Positions 32,872-41,863 of a DNA stretch of 64,000 nucleotides are shown in pieces. The stretch is from CAWUIO01 sp963922455 (GTDB lineage Bacteria; Bacteroidota; Bacteroidia; Cytophagales; Microscillaceae). The notes under the pieces were generated by a model. That model saw nothing but the letters and a program-made list of their open reading frames with translations. It was not told where the DNA came from and searched no databases. The stretch is from assembly GCA_963922455.1 (NCBI GenBank), contig CAWUIO010000002.1:1-64000 (forward strand). The letters are read 5' to 3'. The translations under genes and the position numbers were made by a program. Numbering within the stretch: position 1 is the stretch's first letter; each line of letters starts with the position of its first letter.

Positions 32872-35248
32872 TATGATCGGACAAGCAGTAAAACGAGTAG
32901 AAGATAAACGATTTATCACCGGTAAAGGAAATTACACCGATGATATTGTACTACCGATGATGACCTACGCGGTCATGGTTCGTAGTCCTTACGCTCACGC
33001 TAAAATTTTAAATGTAGATACATCTCAAGCCGAAGCGCTAGAAGGCGTCGTAGCCGTTTACACCGGCAAAGATATCGTCGATGCAGGCGTAAATGGGGTA
33101 CCTTGTGGCTGGCAGGTAAACTTCCGTAACGGAGATACCATGAAAGAGCCTCCACATCCCCTTTTAGTACACGATAAAGTGCGCCACGTGGGAGATACCG
33201 TGGCTATGGTTATTGCCGAAACCAAAGCCGCCGCCGTAGACGCCTCCGAAATGATCATGGTTGAGTACGAAGAGCTTCCTGCCGTTGCCGATGCCAGCCA
33301 GGCCCTTGCCTCAGAGGCTCCTCAAGTACACGAAGATGCCCCAGGCAACCTATGCTTCGACTGGGAATTGGGAGATAAGGCCAAAACCGATGCGGCCATG
33401 GAAAGCGCTCACCACATCACTACCCTTGAATTTACCAACCAAAGGGTCATCCCTAATGCCATTGAACCTCGGGTTGCCATTGGCCACTACGAAGATGCCG
33501 GAGACAAATACACCTTATATACAAGCTCTCAAAACCCCCATTTAATCCGCTTATTATTGAGTGCCTTTGTTTTGGGAATTCCAGAACACCGCGTACGGGT
33601 CATATCTCCTGATGTAGGAGGAGGGTTTGGTAGCAAGATCTTTCACTACACCGAAGAAGCTTTAGTCATTTGGGCCTCCAAAAAAATTAACCGCCCCATC
33701 AAGTGGACGGCCGAACGAAGCGAAAGCTTTCTCACGGATGCCCACGGACGTGACCATCAAAGCAAGGCCGAAATGTCATTTGATGCCGATCACAAAATTA
33801 CTGGACTGCGGGTAAGCACGGATGCCAATTTGGGGGCATATCTCTCTACGTTTGCCCCTTGCGTTCCCACCTGGTTACACGGAACCTTATTGCAAGGCTT
33901 ATACACTACACCGGCGATTTATGTGATGGTAAACGGAGTCTTTACCCACACCACCCCGGTTGATGCTTATCGTGGAGCTGGTCGTCCCGAGGCTACCTAT
34001 CTCTTAGAACGCCTACTGGATACCGCCGCCCGTGAATTGGGTACCGATCCGGTAGAGCTTCGCTTGAAAAACTTTATCCCGGCCTTCGATGGGGTGAAGC
34101 AACCCGGATACGAGACTCAAGTGGCCCTAACCTACGATAGTGGCGATTACCATAAGGCATTTAACCGGGCCCTCGAAATGCTAGACTATCCCGCCTTAAG
34201 AAAAGAGCAGGAAGATGCCCGGAAAGAAGGACGGTATATCGGGATTGGCTTTTCCACCTACATCGAGGCTTGCGGAATTGCTCCCTCTGCCGTGGTGGGC
34301 GCCTTAGGGGCCCGGGCCGGTCTATACGAATCGGCCCAAGTGCGGGTGCAACCCACAGGTAAAGTAAGTGTATATGTGGGCTCCCACTCCCACGGACAAG
34401 GTCACGAAACTACTTTTGCCCAAGTAGTTGCCGATAAATTGGGTATCGCCATGGACGATGTAGAAATCGTGCACGGAGATTCTGAATCGGTTGCCTTTGG
34501 TATGGGAACCTATGGTTCGCGAAGTTTAGCCGTGGGTGGAAGCGCCATCGTAAAAAGTGTCGAGAAAGTATTAGAAAAGGGGGCTAAAATCGCCGCGCAT
34601 AAATTAGAAGCAGCCGAAGAAGACCTGGAATACGCCAATGGACAGTGGACGGTAAAAGGAACTGACAAATCCATCGGATTTGGAGACATTGCCTTGACTG
34701 CCTACGTACCGCACGACTACCCTCAAGGCTTAGAACCTGGATTGGATTTTTCAAGCTTCTATGACCCAGCCAACTTTACCTACCCTTACGGAGCCCACAT
34801 TTGTGTAGTAGAAGTGGATCCAGACACTGGAGAAGTAAAAATCAAGCGATTTGTTGCCTGTGATGATGTGGGAAATGTAATTAACCCCATGATCGTAGAT
34901 GGCCAAATCCATGGAGGAATTGCCCAGGGTATCGGACAAGCTTTATTAGAAGGAGCTCTCTACGATGAGAGTGGACAACTTATCAATGGCTCCTACATGG
35001 ATTATGCTATGCCTCGGGCCGATGATTTACCCATGTTTGAGGTAGATCGTACCGAAACACCTTGTCCTCATAACCCTCTGGGAGTAAAAGGCGCCGGAGA
35101 AGCCGGAGCCATCGGGTCAACCCCCGCCGTGGTTAATGCAGTACTAGATGCTTTGGCACCTTTTCATGTCAAGGATTTACAAATGCCGCTCACCTCAGAA
35201 AAAGTATGGCGTGCGATGCAGTCTAATGGTAATTCTTCACAATCTTAA
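32864..35248 (+). CDS. Molybdenum hydroxylase, molybdopterin-binding large subunit
   Basis: 794 residues, xanthine-oxidase family (CoxL type). Substrate loop at 368-374 is AYRGAGR. True aerobic CO dehydrogenase (form I) has a Cys in this loop (AYRCSFR); AYRGAGR marks the so-called form II enzymes, which probably oxidise other substrates such as aldehydes or N-heterocycles. The catalytic Glu is E746 in GVKGAGEAG. Molybdopterin-contacting GGGFGSK and the QGHET segment are present. With the S and M subunits it forms a cytosolic hydroxylase. Reading it as a CO dehydrogenase would be over-interpretation. Confidence 0.9.
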   Translation: MASMIGQAVKRVEDKRFITGKGNYTDDIVLPMMTYAVMVRSPYAHAKILNVDTSQAEALEGVVAVYTGKDIVDAGVNGVPCGWQVNFRNGDTMKEPPHPLLVHDKVRHVGDTVAMVIAETKAAAVDASEMIMVEYEELPAVADASQALASEAPQVHEDAPGNLCFDWELGDKAKTDAAMESAHHITTLEFTNQRVIPNAIEPRVAIGHYEDAGDKYTLYTSSQNPHLIRLLLSAFVLGIPEHRVRVISPDVGGGFGSKIFHYTEEALVIWASKKINRPIKWTAERSESFLTDAHGRDHQSKAEMSFDADHKITGLRVSTDANLGAYLSTFAPCVPTWLHGTLLQGLYTTPAIYVMVNGVFTHTTPVDAYRGAGRPEATYLLERLLDTAARELGTDPVELRLKNFIPAFDGVKQPGYETQVALTYDSGDYHKAFNRALEMLDYPALRKEQEDARKEGRYIGIGFSTYIEACGIAPSAVVGALGARAGLYESAQVRVQPTGKVSVYVGSHSHGQGHETTFAQVVADKLGIAMDDVEIVHGDSESVAFGMGTYGSRSLAVGGSAIVKSVEKVLEKGAKIAAHKLEAAEEDLEYANGQWTVKGTDKSIGFGDIALTAYVPHDYPQGLEPGLDFSSFYDPANFTYPYGAHICVVEVDPDTGEVKIKRFVACDDVGNVINPMIVDGQIHGGIAQGIGQALLEGALYDESGQLINGSYMDYAMPRADDLPMFEVDRTETPCPHNPLGVKGAGEAGAIGSTPAVVNAVLDALAPFHVKDLQMPLTSEKVWRAMQSNGNSSQS

Positions 35249-35257
35249 TAAAAAACT

Positions 35258-36112
35258 ATGATACCCAGTCAATTCAATTATGTACGGGCTTCCAGTGTAA
35301 ACGAAGCGATACAATTGCTTGGCCAACACGGTGAAGATGCCAAGCTATTGGCCGGCGGGCACAGTCTACTCCCCGCTATGAAGCTAAGGCTCAATATGCC
35401 CAGTACCTTGATCGATATAAGCAAAATTGCCGATTTAAATTATATTCGGGAAGAAAATGGCCAAATTCAAATCGGAGCCAATACCACCCACGGACAAATT
35501 GCCCATTCCGCGCTGATTCAGGAAAAACTACCCGTATTGTCCGATACAGCCGATATGATTGGCGATGTACAAATCCGTAATTTGGGAACAATCGGAGGTA
35601 GTTTAGCCCACGCCGACCCGGCTGCCGACTGGCCGGCCGCTATGCTAGCTACCGATGCCCAATTGCTACTACAAGGACCCAAGGGTACCCGAACGATTGC
35701 CGCCATAGACTTCTTTCAGGGCTTATTTATGACTGCCCTGGATGAAAATGAGATTATCACGGGTATTACAATGCCTCTTCCGGCCGCCAATACCCACTCT
35801 ACCTATCTCAAATTTATGCAACCGGCTTCCCGCTTTGCCATTGTTGGCTGCGCAGTGATGATGACCCGCAACAACGGGCACTGTGAAGAACTCAAAATGG
35901 CTTTTACTGGAGTCTCAGGTCATGCTTTCCGTGATGAGAAAGTAGAGCAAGCTATGAAAGGGCAAGAAGTCAATGATGCCCATATTGATGCTGCCTCTAA
36001 ACAAGCGGCCGAAATAGAGAATATCATGAGCGACCATTTCGCTTCCAGCGAATATCGAAAGCATTTGGCCAAAGTCTACGCCAAGCGGGCTTTAAAAGCC
36101 ATGGCTTCCTAG
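35258..36112 (+). CDS. Molybdenum hydroxylase, FAD-binding medium subunit
   Basis: 284 residues, CoxM type. FAD contacts: AGGHS (32-36) in LLAGGHSLLPAMKLRL and TIGGSLAHADPAADWPAAML (about 109-128), the two typical PP-loop segments; then a CO_deh_flav_C tail. Receives electrons from the iron-sulfur subunit. Its start is 10 bp after the large subunit stop. Order S-L-M here differs from the M-S-L order of classic cox operons. Confidence 0.92.
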   Translation: MIPSQFNYVRASSVNEAIQLLGQHGEDAKLLAGGHSLLPAMKLRLNMPSTLIDISKIADLNYIREENGQIQIGANTTHGQIAHSALIQEKLPVLSDTADMIGDVQIRNLGTIGGSLAHADPAADWPAAMLATDAQLLLQGPKGTRTIAAIDFFQGLFMTALDENEIITGITMPLPAANTHSTYLKFMQPASRFAIVGCAVMMTRNNGHCEELKMAFTGVSGHAFRDEKVEQAMKGQEVNDAHIDAASKQAAEIENIMSDHFASSEYRKHLAKVYAKRALKAMAS

Positions 36113-36133
36113 TACCTTACTATCTCAACTCTC

Positions 36134-36161
36134 AGCCCTCCCGAGTTTGCTTGGGAGGGCT
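36134..36161 (+). other. Strong stem-loop between the M subunit and the MoxR gene
   Basis: AGCCCTCCC (36134-36142) pairs perfectly with GGGAGGGCT (36153-36161) over a 10-nt loop. There is no T-run, so it may be an attenuating or mRNA-stabilising hairpin that separates the enzyme subunits from the maturation genes within the operon. Confidence 0.65.
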
Positions 36162-36216
36162 ACTTGCTTAGGAAGGCCTCTAATATAATCCATACCTTCC
36201 TTAAAAATAAATTGAT

Positions 36217-37113
36217 ATGACCCAACACGAAGGACTTCAAAGGATTGATACTTTATTTCGCGACCGGCACTACATTCCCGAACCCGCTATCCTGATGTCC
36301 ATTTTTTTATCCCAGCAGCTCAAAAAGCCTCTACTAATTGAAGGACCAGCGGGGGTCGGCAAAACCGAAATTGCCAAAGTGATGGCCCAAGCTGCCCAAA
36401 CCAAACTTATCCGTTTGCAATGCTACGAGGGGCTGGATAGCCATCAAGCCCTGTACGAATGGAATTACCAAAGGCAATTACTTCAATTAAAACTGTACGA
36501 GAAGAGTGAATTGAGCTTGGAAGAAAAAGAAGCCAATATTTTCGGAGAATCCTTCCTCCTCAAGCGCCCTTTATTAGAAGCGATTACCCAAGACCAAGCT
36601 CCCGTATTACTCATAGATGAAATTGATCGGGCCGATGAAGAATTTGAAAGCTTCTTACTAGAAGTCTTGTCCGACTGGCAAATTACTATCCCGGAGCTAG
36701 GTACCATCCGGGCCCAGCATATCCCCCAAGTCATCCTAACGAGTAACCGGGTGCGGGAATTATCCGAAGCCCTGCGGCGCCGATGTATGTACCTTTGGAT
36801 CGACTACCCCGACTTTGAGAAAGAATTACATATCCTTAAAACTAAGGTGCCTGGTATTGATGCCCGACTGGCCGAACAAATCAGCCGGTTCATGCAGGAG
36901 ATCCGTAAAATGAAACTAGACAAAGTCCCGGGGATTGCCGAAACCTTAGACTGGGCCGAAGCCCTTATTGCTTTACATATTGACCACTTAGACAAGCAAG
37001 TGGTAGAAGATACCTTGGGCATTGTTTTAAAAGACTGGCAAGATATTCGGCATACCCAGGATTCCTTATCCGAATTGTTTGAAAAAGTAGGAGTAATCCA
37101 GCGCCTTCCTTAA
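36217..37113 (+). CDS. MoxR/CoxD-type AAA+ ATPase
   Basis: 298 residues, MoxR family. Walker A GPAGVGKT (43-50), Walker B VLLIDEIDRADEEF (about 129-142), sensor 1 LTSNR, and a sensor 2 region with LRRRCM. CoxD and related MoxR proteins help mature the molybdenum centre of CoxL-type enzymes by inserting the sulfido ligand or loading the cofactor; here the gene directly follows the three subunits and precedes a VWA gene, the usual partner. Start ATG at 36217, 104 bp after the M subunit with a hairpin between. Confidence 0.88.
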   Translation: MTQHEGLQRIDTLFRDRHYIPEPAILMSIFLSQQLKKPLLIEGPAGVGKTEIAKVMAQAAQTKLIRLQCYEGLDSHQALYEWNYQRQLLQLKLYEKSELSLEEKEANIFGESFLLKRPLLEAITQDQAPVLLIDEIDRADEEFESFLLEVLSDWQITIPELGTIRAQHIPQVILTSNRVRELSEALRRRCMYLWIDYPDFEKELHILKTKVPGIDARLAEQISRFMQEIRKMKLDKVPGIAETLDWAEALIALHIDHLDKQVVEDTLGIVLKDWQDIRHTQDSLSELFEKVGVIQRLP

Positions 37114-37122
37114 CTTCCAAGT

Positions 37123-38313
37123 ATGGACGATTCTTCCTACATCCGGCGATATACCGAACTAAGTGCCAATTTGCTGGCCTTTTGCCGTTTTTTACGGAGT
37201 CGAAAATTTACCATCGGCCCTAGCGAAGAGAAAAATGCCCTCGAGGCGCTACAACTTATTCCCTGGCCCAACCCGGATACCTTTCAGGCAATTTTGAGGG
37301 CCAGTTTGGCACGTAGCAAGTCGCAGTTTCTTCAATTTCCTGAACTATACAAAGAGTATTGGAAACACGTAGATAAAGCCGTCGACTCCAAAGTAAAGAC
37401 CGACCCCATAGAAAAAGACCAAGCCAAGCCACCCAAACCTCCCCAAGCGGCGCATTCCTTAGAGAATCTTAAAAATTGGCTCCACGGCAAGCCCGGAGAT
37501 GAAGAAAGAGAACAAGCCACATATAGCTCGCACGTACAAGGAAATCACTTTTCGCCTGATGTATACAACGATCAAGATGTGGCAGAACTTCGTCAGTTTA
37601 TACGCTCCCTTGTGCGCCGATTGGCCAAACGGAATGCCCGCCGCCGACAAAGTACCCGGGCCCGAAAACAGTGGGATGTCAAGCAAATGATGCGTCGAAA
37701 CCTCAAACGAGGCGGGGAACTCGTGGAGATGGCTTACCAAAAACCCAAACCACATCGCCTCAAATTACTCTTGGTCTGCGATGTGAGTAAGTCCATGGAG
37801 TTGTACAGCCAGTTTTTGATCCAGTTAATGTATGCGGGGCAAACAGGTTTTGCCCGTACCGAAACCTTTGGCTTTAGTACCCAACTGTTTCGCCTAAGTG
37901 AATGGCTTGAAGAAAAAGACCTGGGCAATGCCCTCAAAAATATTTCCGATCACGTAAGTGGGTGGTCAGGGGGCACCCGCATCGGATATTCCTTGTCCCA
38001 ATTACTACGCAAATACGGACCAGGGATGATCGATCGGAAGACGGTCGTAATAATCCTAAGCGATGGCTGGGACACCGGAGAAATTGATTTACTTGCTCAA
38101 GCCATGAAAACTATCCAACGGCGTAGTCAACTTAGTATTTGGATTAACCCCTTGGCAGGAAACCCCAACTTTAAGCCAGAAGTAAGGGGCATGCAAGCTG
38201 CCCTTCCGTATGTTGACATGTTTACGTCTGGGCACAATACCGAAAGTTTTAAAGAAATGCTCAAAAGTCTTAACTTTCGGAAGAGGGGCTTCAAGCCTTT
38301 TCATAATTTTTAA
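37123..38313 (+). CDS. VWA-domain protein, CoxE type
   Basis: 396 residues. The N-terminal part is helical and basic; the C-terminal von Willebrand A domain has a MIDAS CDVSKS (about residue 219-224), a Thr-bearing SGGTRIG and an LSDGWDTGE strand. CoxE works with the MoxR ATPase in maturation of the hydroxylase. The start is 9 bp after the MoxR stop. Last gene of the operon that I can assign to the hydroxylase. No membrane segment seen. Confidence 0.88.
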   Translation: MDDSSYIRRYTELSANLLAFCRFLRSRKFTIGPSEEKNALEALQLIPWPNPDTFQAILRASLARSKSQFLQFPELYKEYWKHVDKAVDSKVKTDPIEKDQAKPPKPPQAAHSLENLKNWLHGKPGDEEREQATYSSHVQGNHFSPDVYNDQDVAELRQFIRSLVRRLAKRNARRRQSTRARKQWDVKQMMRRNLKRGGELVEMAYQKPKPHRLKLLLVCDVSKSMELYSQFLIQLMYAGQTGFARTETFGFSTQLFRLSEWLEEKDLGNALKNISDHVSGWSGGTRIGYSLSQLLRKYGPGMIDRKTVVIILSDGWDTGEIDLLAQAMKTIQRRSQLSIWINPLAGNPNFKPEVRGMQAALPYVDMFTSGHNTESFKEMLKSLNFRKRGFKPFHNF

Positions 38314-38400
38314 TTTTTTGCGTATAAGAACGCTAATTTGTGTCATTTTTACGTATTGTAACATACCACATTTTTACATTAATTTTTCAAGAGAACCGAG

Positions 38401-38814
38401 TTGGAAATACCTGTTCATTTCTGGGCCGTGGCCTATAATGGCAAAAACTATCCGGGGGCTCCTCTAAGCAATGGCTTACAAAATGGAGCCAATTGTCAAC
38501 ACTTTGTTTTTGAGTTACTACGTTATTATGGGTACCACATTCCCCCTTTTCGTTCCAGTGAGTTATGGGACGATACCCAATATTCGCAGAAGGTACAAGA
38601 ACTGGCCCCCATGGATGTGCTCTTATGGAACTATGAACCTAAAGCTTGGGGGGCACACATTGGCCTATACTTAGGCAACAACAAAGCAATTCACTTGGCC
38701 CGCTTTGTAGGCAAACCCGTCATTTGGCCGCTAGAAAAATTTGCGGAGCAAGAGGTATATGCTCATTTTATTGGGGCTAAACGCTTCCATAAGCCAAATT
38801 CTGAAACTAAGTAA
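38401..38814 (+). CDS. NlpC/P60-like cysteine peptidase, small
   Basis: 137 residues from a TTG at 38401. NGANCQHFVFELL (about 28-40) supplies a catalytic-type Cys, and GAHIGLYLGNNKAIHL (about 84-99) a catalytic-type His, as in NlpC/P60 amidases of the wall. Residues after it (WPLEKF, HFIGAKRF) match the same fold. No signal peptide, so it may be cytosolic or use a non-classical route. It is about 90 bp after the VWA gene in the same direction but has no obvious link to the hydroxylase. Repeat copy I starts 6 nt after its stop. Assignment is by motif pattern. Confidence 0.68.
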   Translation: MEIPVHFWAVAYNGKNYPGAPLSNGLQNGANCQHFVFELLRYYGYHIPPFRSSELWDDTQYSQKVQELAPMDVLLWNYEPKAWGAHIGLYLGNNKAIHLARFVGKPVIWPLEKFAEQEVYAHFIGAKRFHKPNSETK

Positions 38815-38820
38815 GAATCT

Positions 38821-38970
38821 GGGGCTTGCCCGCGCTAAGGATATAGGGTGTTAAGTAAGGAAAAACCTAGCGGCGCGGGCCGGGCTCTCGCTACTCGCTG
38901 CCATTCCCCACCAGGCCCACACGAGCTCAAACAGGCCGCTCCATCCCTAACGGGGTATGTGCAGGCACAC
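38821..38970 (+). repeat. R1 repeat, copy I
   Basis: Head GGGGCTT 6 nt after a stop codon; arms GCCCGCGC (38828-38835) and GCGCGGGC (38873-38880); core and tail standard. The tail runs on into CGGGGTATGTGCAGGCACAC (38951-38970), the same extension as in copy A, with a palindrome TGTGC-AG-GCACA where copy A has TGCGC-AG-GCGCA. Confidence 0.9.
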
Positions 38971-39219
38971 AAGTCTTTGCAATGACATTTCAAACTGGTA
39001 ATTTATCTTGAATTCGCATTTTTTTAAAGTGTTGAAAATCAGAAAATTACAAGTAATGTCATAGGTAGCCAAAGGAAGTGCCTGCCAGTAAATTTTCTTT
39101 TTCATAGCTCCTTTTGCACTTTTCTTCTAAGCTTTCCGATTTAATGCCTAAATTGGTTCGGACAATTTATCTAAAAATCAAGGGCTATATGTTTGCCAAG
39201 CCCAGGCCTGTCTACCCCT

Positions 39220-40497
39220 ATGTCTGAACCCCAATTACCCAAAAGTCCGTATAGCGTGGGCTATCGCAACTTTGTCCTCTTGATGCTTACCATCGTCTAC
39301 ATTTTTAATTTTGTAGACCGGCAAATCCTTGTCATTCTTCAGGAGTCTATCAAGTCTGACTTGAATCTAAACGATACCCAGTTGGGCTTGCTTTCCGGCT
39401 TCACCTTTGCCATATTTTACGTTACCATGGGGGTTCCTATTGCCCGTTGGGCCGACCGGAGTAATCGCCGCAATATCGTCTCTTTGTCTTTGATTATTTG
39501 GAGTAGTATGACCGCCCTTTCTTCGGTGGTTCAAAACTATGGGCAGTTACTTTTGGCGCGGATAGGAGTAGGAGTAGGAGAAGCGGGGGGTAGCCCGCCG
39601 GCCCACGCAATGATTTCTGATTATTTTCCTCCCAATCGGCGAGCCACTGCCCTAGCCGTATATTCGGCAGGAATTTACATGGGTATTTTGATAGGATATA
39701 CCCTGGGCGGTTTCTTGGACGAGAATTATGGCTGGCGAGCGGCTTTCTTGTATCTCGGAATTCCGGGAGTAATCTATGCCCTACTATTTTGGCTCTTGGT
39801 GCAAGAGCCCCAAAGAGGGGCCTACGATCAAGTGCAGTTGAGCGATAAAAAATCGTTTAGTACGGGTGAAGTGCTCAAAGTTTTATTGGGCAAACGAAGT
39901 TTTATCTTGCTGGCCCTGGCCACGGGTTTGCATGCTTTTGGCCAATACGGCATAGGTAATTGGCTCCCCCCATTTCTCTCCCGGGTCCACGGGATGGAAA
40001 GTGGTGAAATTGGTACGGCCTTGGGTCTAATCCTGGGAGTAGGGGGCGGAATAGGTACTATTTTTGGGGGCATCGTGGCCGATCGCTTAGGCAAGAAAGA
40101 TAAACGTTGGTATTTACGGGTCCCTTCCCTATTTATTATTTTAGGTTTGCCCTTTGCCATAGCTTTTCTTGCCTGGGATCAAGCCGCCGGGGCTTTGACT
40201 TTCATTTTGATTGTCAATATTTTAAATACCAGTTACTTAGGCCCATCCATAGCAGTGACCCATGGCCTGGTTCCTCCCGAAATGCGGGCTTTTTCCTCAG
40301 CCATTCTCTTTTTTGTGTTGAATCTGATTGGTTTAGGCCTGGGCCCCCTCACCGTAGGTTTTTTGAGTGACATGTTAACTCCCCAATTTGGGAATGAGTC
40401 CTTGAGGTATGCGCTGATTGCTCCGGTTATTGGGAGCTTGGTAGCGACCCTATTATTTTGGCGGGCTTCCTTAAATTTAAGAGAAGAAATGGCCTAA
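39220..40497 (+). CDS. MFS transporter, spinster family
   Basis: 425 residues from the ATG at 39220 (MSEPQLPKSPYSV); an upstream TTG at 39193 would add nine residues. Twelve membrane helices are expected. The motif DRQILVILQESIK at the end of helix 1, ARWADRSNRRNI between helices 2 and 3, GVGEAGGSPPAHAMISDYFPPNRRATAL, and GWRAAFLYLGIPG are typical of the spinster/sphingolipid-transporter branch of MFS. Inner membrane; substrate unknown, lipids or organic acids in relatives. Monocistronic, with an R1 copy and 250 bp of AT-rich DNA upstream. Confidence 0.85.
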   Translation: MSEPQLPKSPYSVGYRNFVLLMLTIVYIFNFVDRQILVILQESIKSDLNLNDTQLGLLSGFTFAIFYVTMGVPIARWADRSNRRNIVSLSLIIWSSMTALSSVVQNYGQLLLARIGVGVGEAGGSPPAHAMISDYFPPNRRATALAVYSAGIYMGILIGYTLGGFLDENYGWRAAFLYLGIPGVIYALLFWLLVQEPQRGAYDQVQLSDKKSFSTGEVLKVLLGKRSFILLALATGLHAFGQYGIGNWLPPFLSRVHGMESGEIGTALGLILGVGGGIGTIFGGIVADRLGKKDKRWYLRVPSLFIILGLPFAIAFLAWDQAAGALTFILIVNILNTSYLGPSIAVTHGLVPPEMRAFSSAILFFVLNLIGLGLGPLTVGFLSDMLTPQFGNESLRYALIAPVIGSLVATLLFWRASLNLREEMA

Positions 40498-40512
40498 ATG
40501 GCCAATAAAAAA

Positions 40513-40532
40513 CGGCCCGAAATTTCGGGCCG
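40513..40532. terminator. Perfect 20-bp palindrome, probable bidirectional terminator
   Basis: CGGCCCGAAA pairs with TTTCGGGCCG. On the minus strand it is followed by TTTTTTATTGG, a terminator for the leftward regulator/kinase transcript; on the plus strand it lies 16 nt after the MFS stop but lacks a T-run. Confidence 0.72.
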
Positions 40533-40914
40533 CTTAGAAAGAATATTACTATCAAACGGAGGGGAGGGTTTTGATAGTCCTGCTTTCACGGGTTGGCAAA
40601 AAAAACTCCACAGCCGATCCGGTTTCTTTTATATTCTACAGGCTGGAGCAGAATCTGTAATTTTATTCAGTGCATACGCTAGGTTTGCGCGATTACCGGG
40701 GCTATTTTCTTTGTTTTTGCACATTACAAAAGAAGGGAAGTGCGGCCGGAAAGACAATGGGGAAATTCCCGGAAAATGCTTTGGGGAAATTACGTAGGGG
40801 GCCAAATCTGAACGAAAAGGTACATAAGCAACCGAAGGCCTTCAGACTTAGTTTCAAATATCTTGGTTTACTCAAGCGCTTCTTAGGAAAAAAAACAAGC
40901 AGGAAAGTCTTTCA
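40533..40914. other. Intergenic region with no recognised gene
   Basis: Between the terminator and R2 copy 2. I see no convincing ORF. GGGGAAATTCCC (about 40760) is a short palindrome; otherwise nothing stands out. Confidence 0.5.
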
Positions 40915-41012
40915 AGAAACGGTTTACGTTTAGTTTTTGTCGATGAAAAAGGCCCGCATTTGCGAGTTAAATGGCTCATTGCCGCCCCAATATATAAACG
41001 GAAACAGTTTCT
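40915..41012. mobile_element. Palindromic MITE-like element R2, copy 2
   Basis: 98 bp. Ends AGAAACGGTTTACGTTTA (40915-40932) and TAAACGGAAACAGTTTCT (40995-41012), 16 of 18 complementary. The left ~40 nt (GTTTAGTTTTTGTCG, GAAAA.GG) and right end match copy 1 closely. It lies 5 nt from R1 copy J. Confidence 0.75.
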
Positions 41013-41017
41013 AAATT

Positions 41018-41145
41018 GGCTTAGGGATGGAGCGGCATGTTTGAGCCCGCCGCTGGTGGTGGGTGGGCCGGCGAGTAGCGAGAGCCCGCCCCGCGCGGCT
41101 AACTTATTTGCTTGTACCACTTCCTTCATTGCGCGGGGAAGCCCC
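41018..41145 (-). repeat. R1 repeat, copy J
   Basis: Plus-strand arms CCCCGCGC (41089-41096) and GCGCGGGG (41131-41138): the outer pair is C-G where most copies have G-C or A-T. It is in the sense of the response-regulator gene and lies 21 nt after its stop. Confidence 0.9.
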
Positions 41146-41166
41146 AAAAAAGCGGCATATGGGAGC

Positions 41167-41823
41167 TTAATTGAGCGGAATTAAGCCTTCTCGGATGGCA
41201 TATTTTACCAGGTCTACATTATTCTGGAAGTTTAACTTCTCAAAAATGCTCTTTTTGTGAGACTCAATCGTCCGGGCCGAGACGGAGAGTTCATCGGCGA
41301 TTTCTTTGTAGCTCATACCGCGGGCAAAGCCGAGAAGCACTTCCATTTCCCGGTCGCTGAGGGGAAACAAATCTTCCTGCGGGGTTTGCTGGATTTGTCG
41401 GGCAAAACTTTGGAATACGGCCGTCGTGATGTTACGACCAAAATATAAATTGCCGCGGTGTACCGCAATAATGCCTTCAAAGAGCTCTTTCTTAGAACAA
41501 TCCTTGGGGAGAAATCCCCGGGCTCCCGCTTTTACAGAAGATAATATATAATTTTCTTGCGTGTTGGCACTCAACATCAAAACCCGAATATGAGGATATT
41601 CTTTTTGAATAATCTTACAAATCTCGATTCCGGAGGTGCCCGGAAGGGCAATGTCTAATAAAATTAAGTCAGGGCTGTCCTGCTTTAGGGCTTGAAAGAG
41701 ATACATAGCATTGGGTACATCGGCCATAACCCGGATTTTGGGATGCCCCAACATCAAGGCCCTGATTCCGTCTCTTACAATTTCGTGATCATCAACAATG
41801 ATAATGGAAATATTCTCGATCAT
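41167..41823 (-). CDS. NarL/FixJ-type response regulator
   Basis: 218 residues. Receiver domain with D11/D12, phospho-acceptor D57 in LILLDIALPG, and a conserved Lys in FLPKD; then a LuxR-type helix-turn-helix (LSDREMEVLLGFARGMSYKEIADELSVSARTIESHKKSIFEKL; about 150-195). Binds DNA as a dimer when phosphorylated. Its start is 40 bp after the stop of the TPR kinase, and the pair forms a two-component operon on the minus strand. Targets unknown. Confidence 0.9.
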   Translation of the reverse strand: MIENISIIIVDDHEIVRDGIRALMLGHPKIRVMADVPNAMYLFQALKQDSPDLILLDIALPGTSGIEICKIIQKEYPHIRVLMLSANTQENYILSSVKAGARGFLPKDCSKKELFEGIIAVHRGNLYFGRNITTAVFQSFARQIQQTPQEDLFPLSDREMEVLLGFARGMSYKEIADELSVSARTIESHKKSIFEKLNFQNNVDLVKYAIREGLIPLN

Positions 41824-41863
41824 ATACGCTGTTTATTTTCCTGAGGAACTCGCCAAGCTTTTT

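Noticed and set aside
32864..35248. Aerobic CO dehydrogenase large subunit
   Set aside because: The active-site loop is AYRGAGR without the Cys that binds copper in form I CO dehydrogenase.
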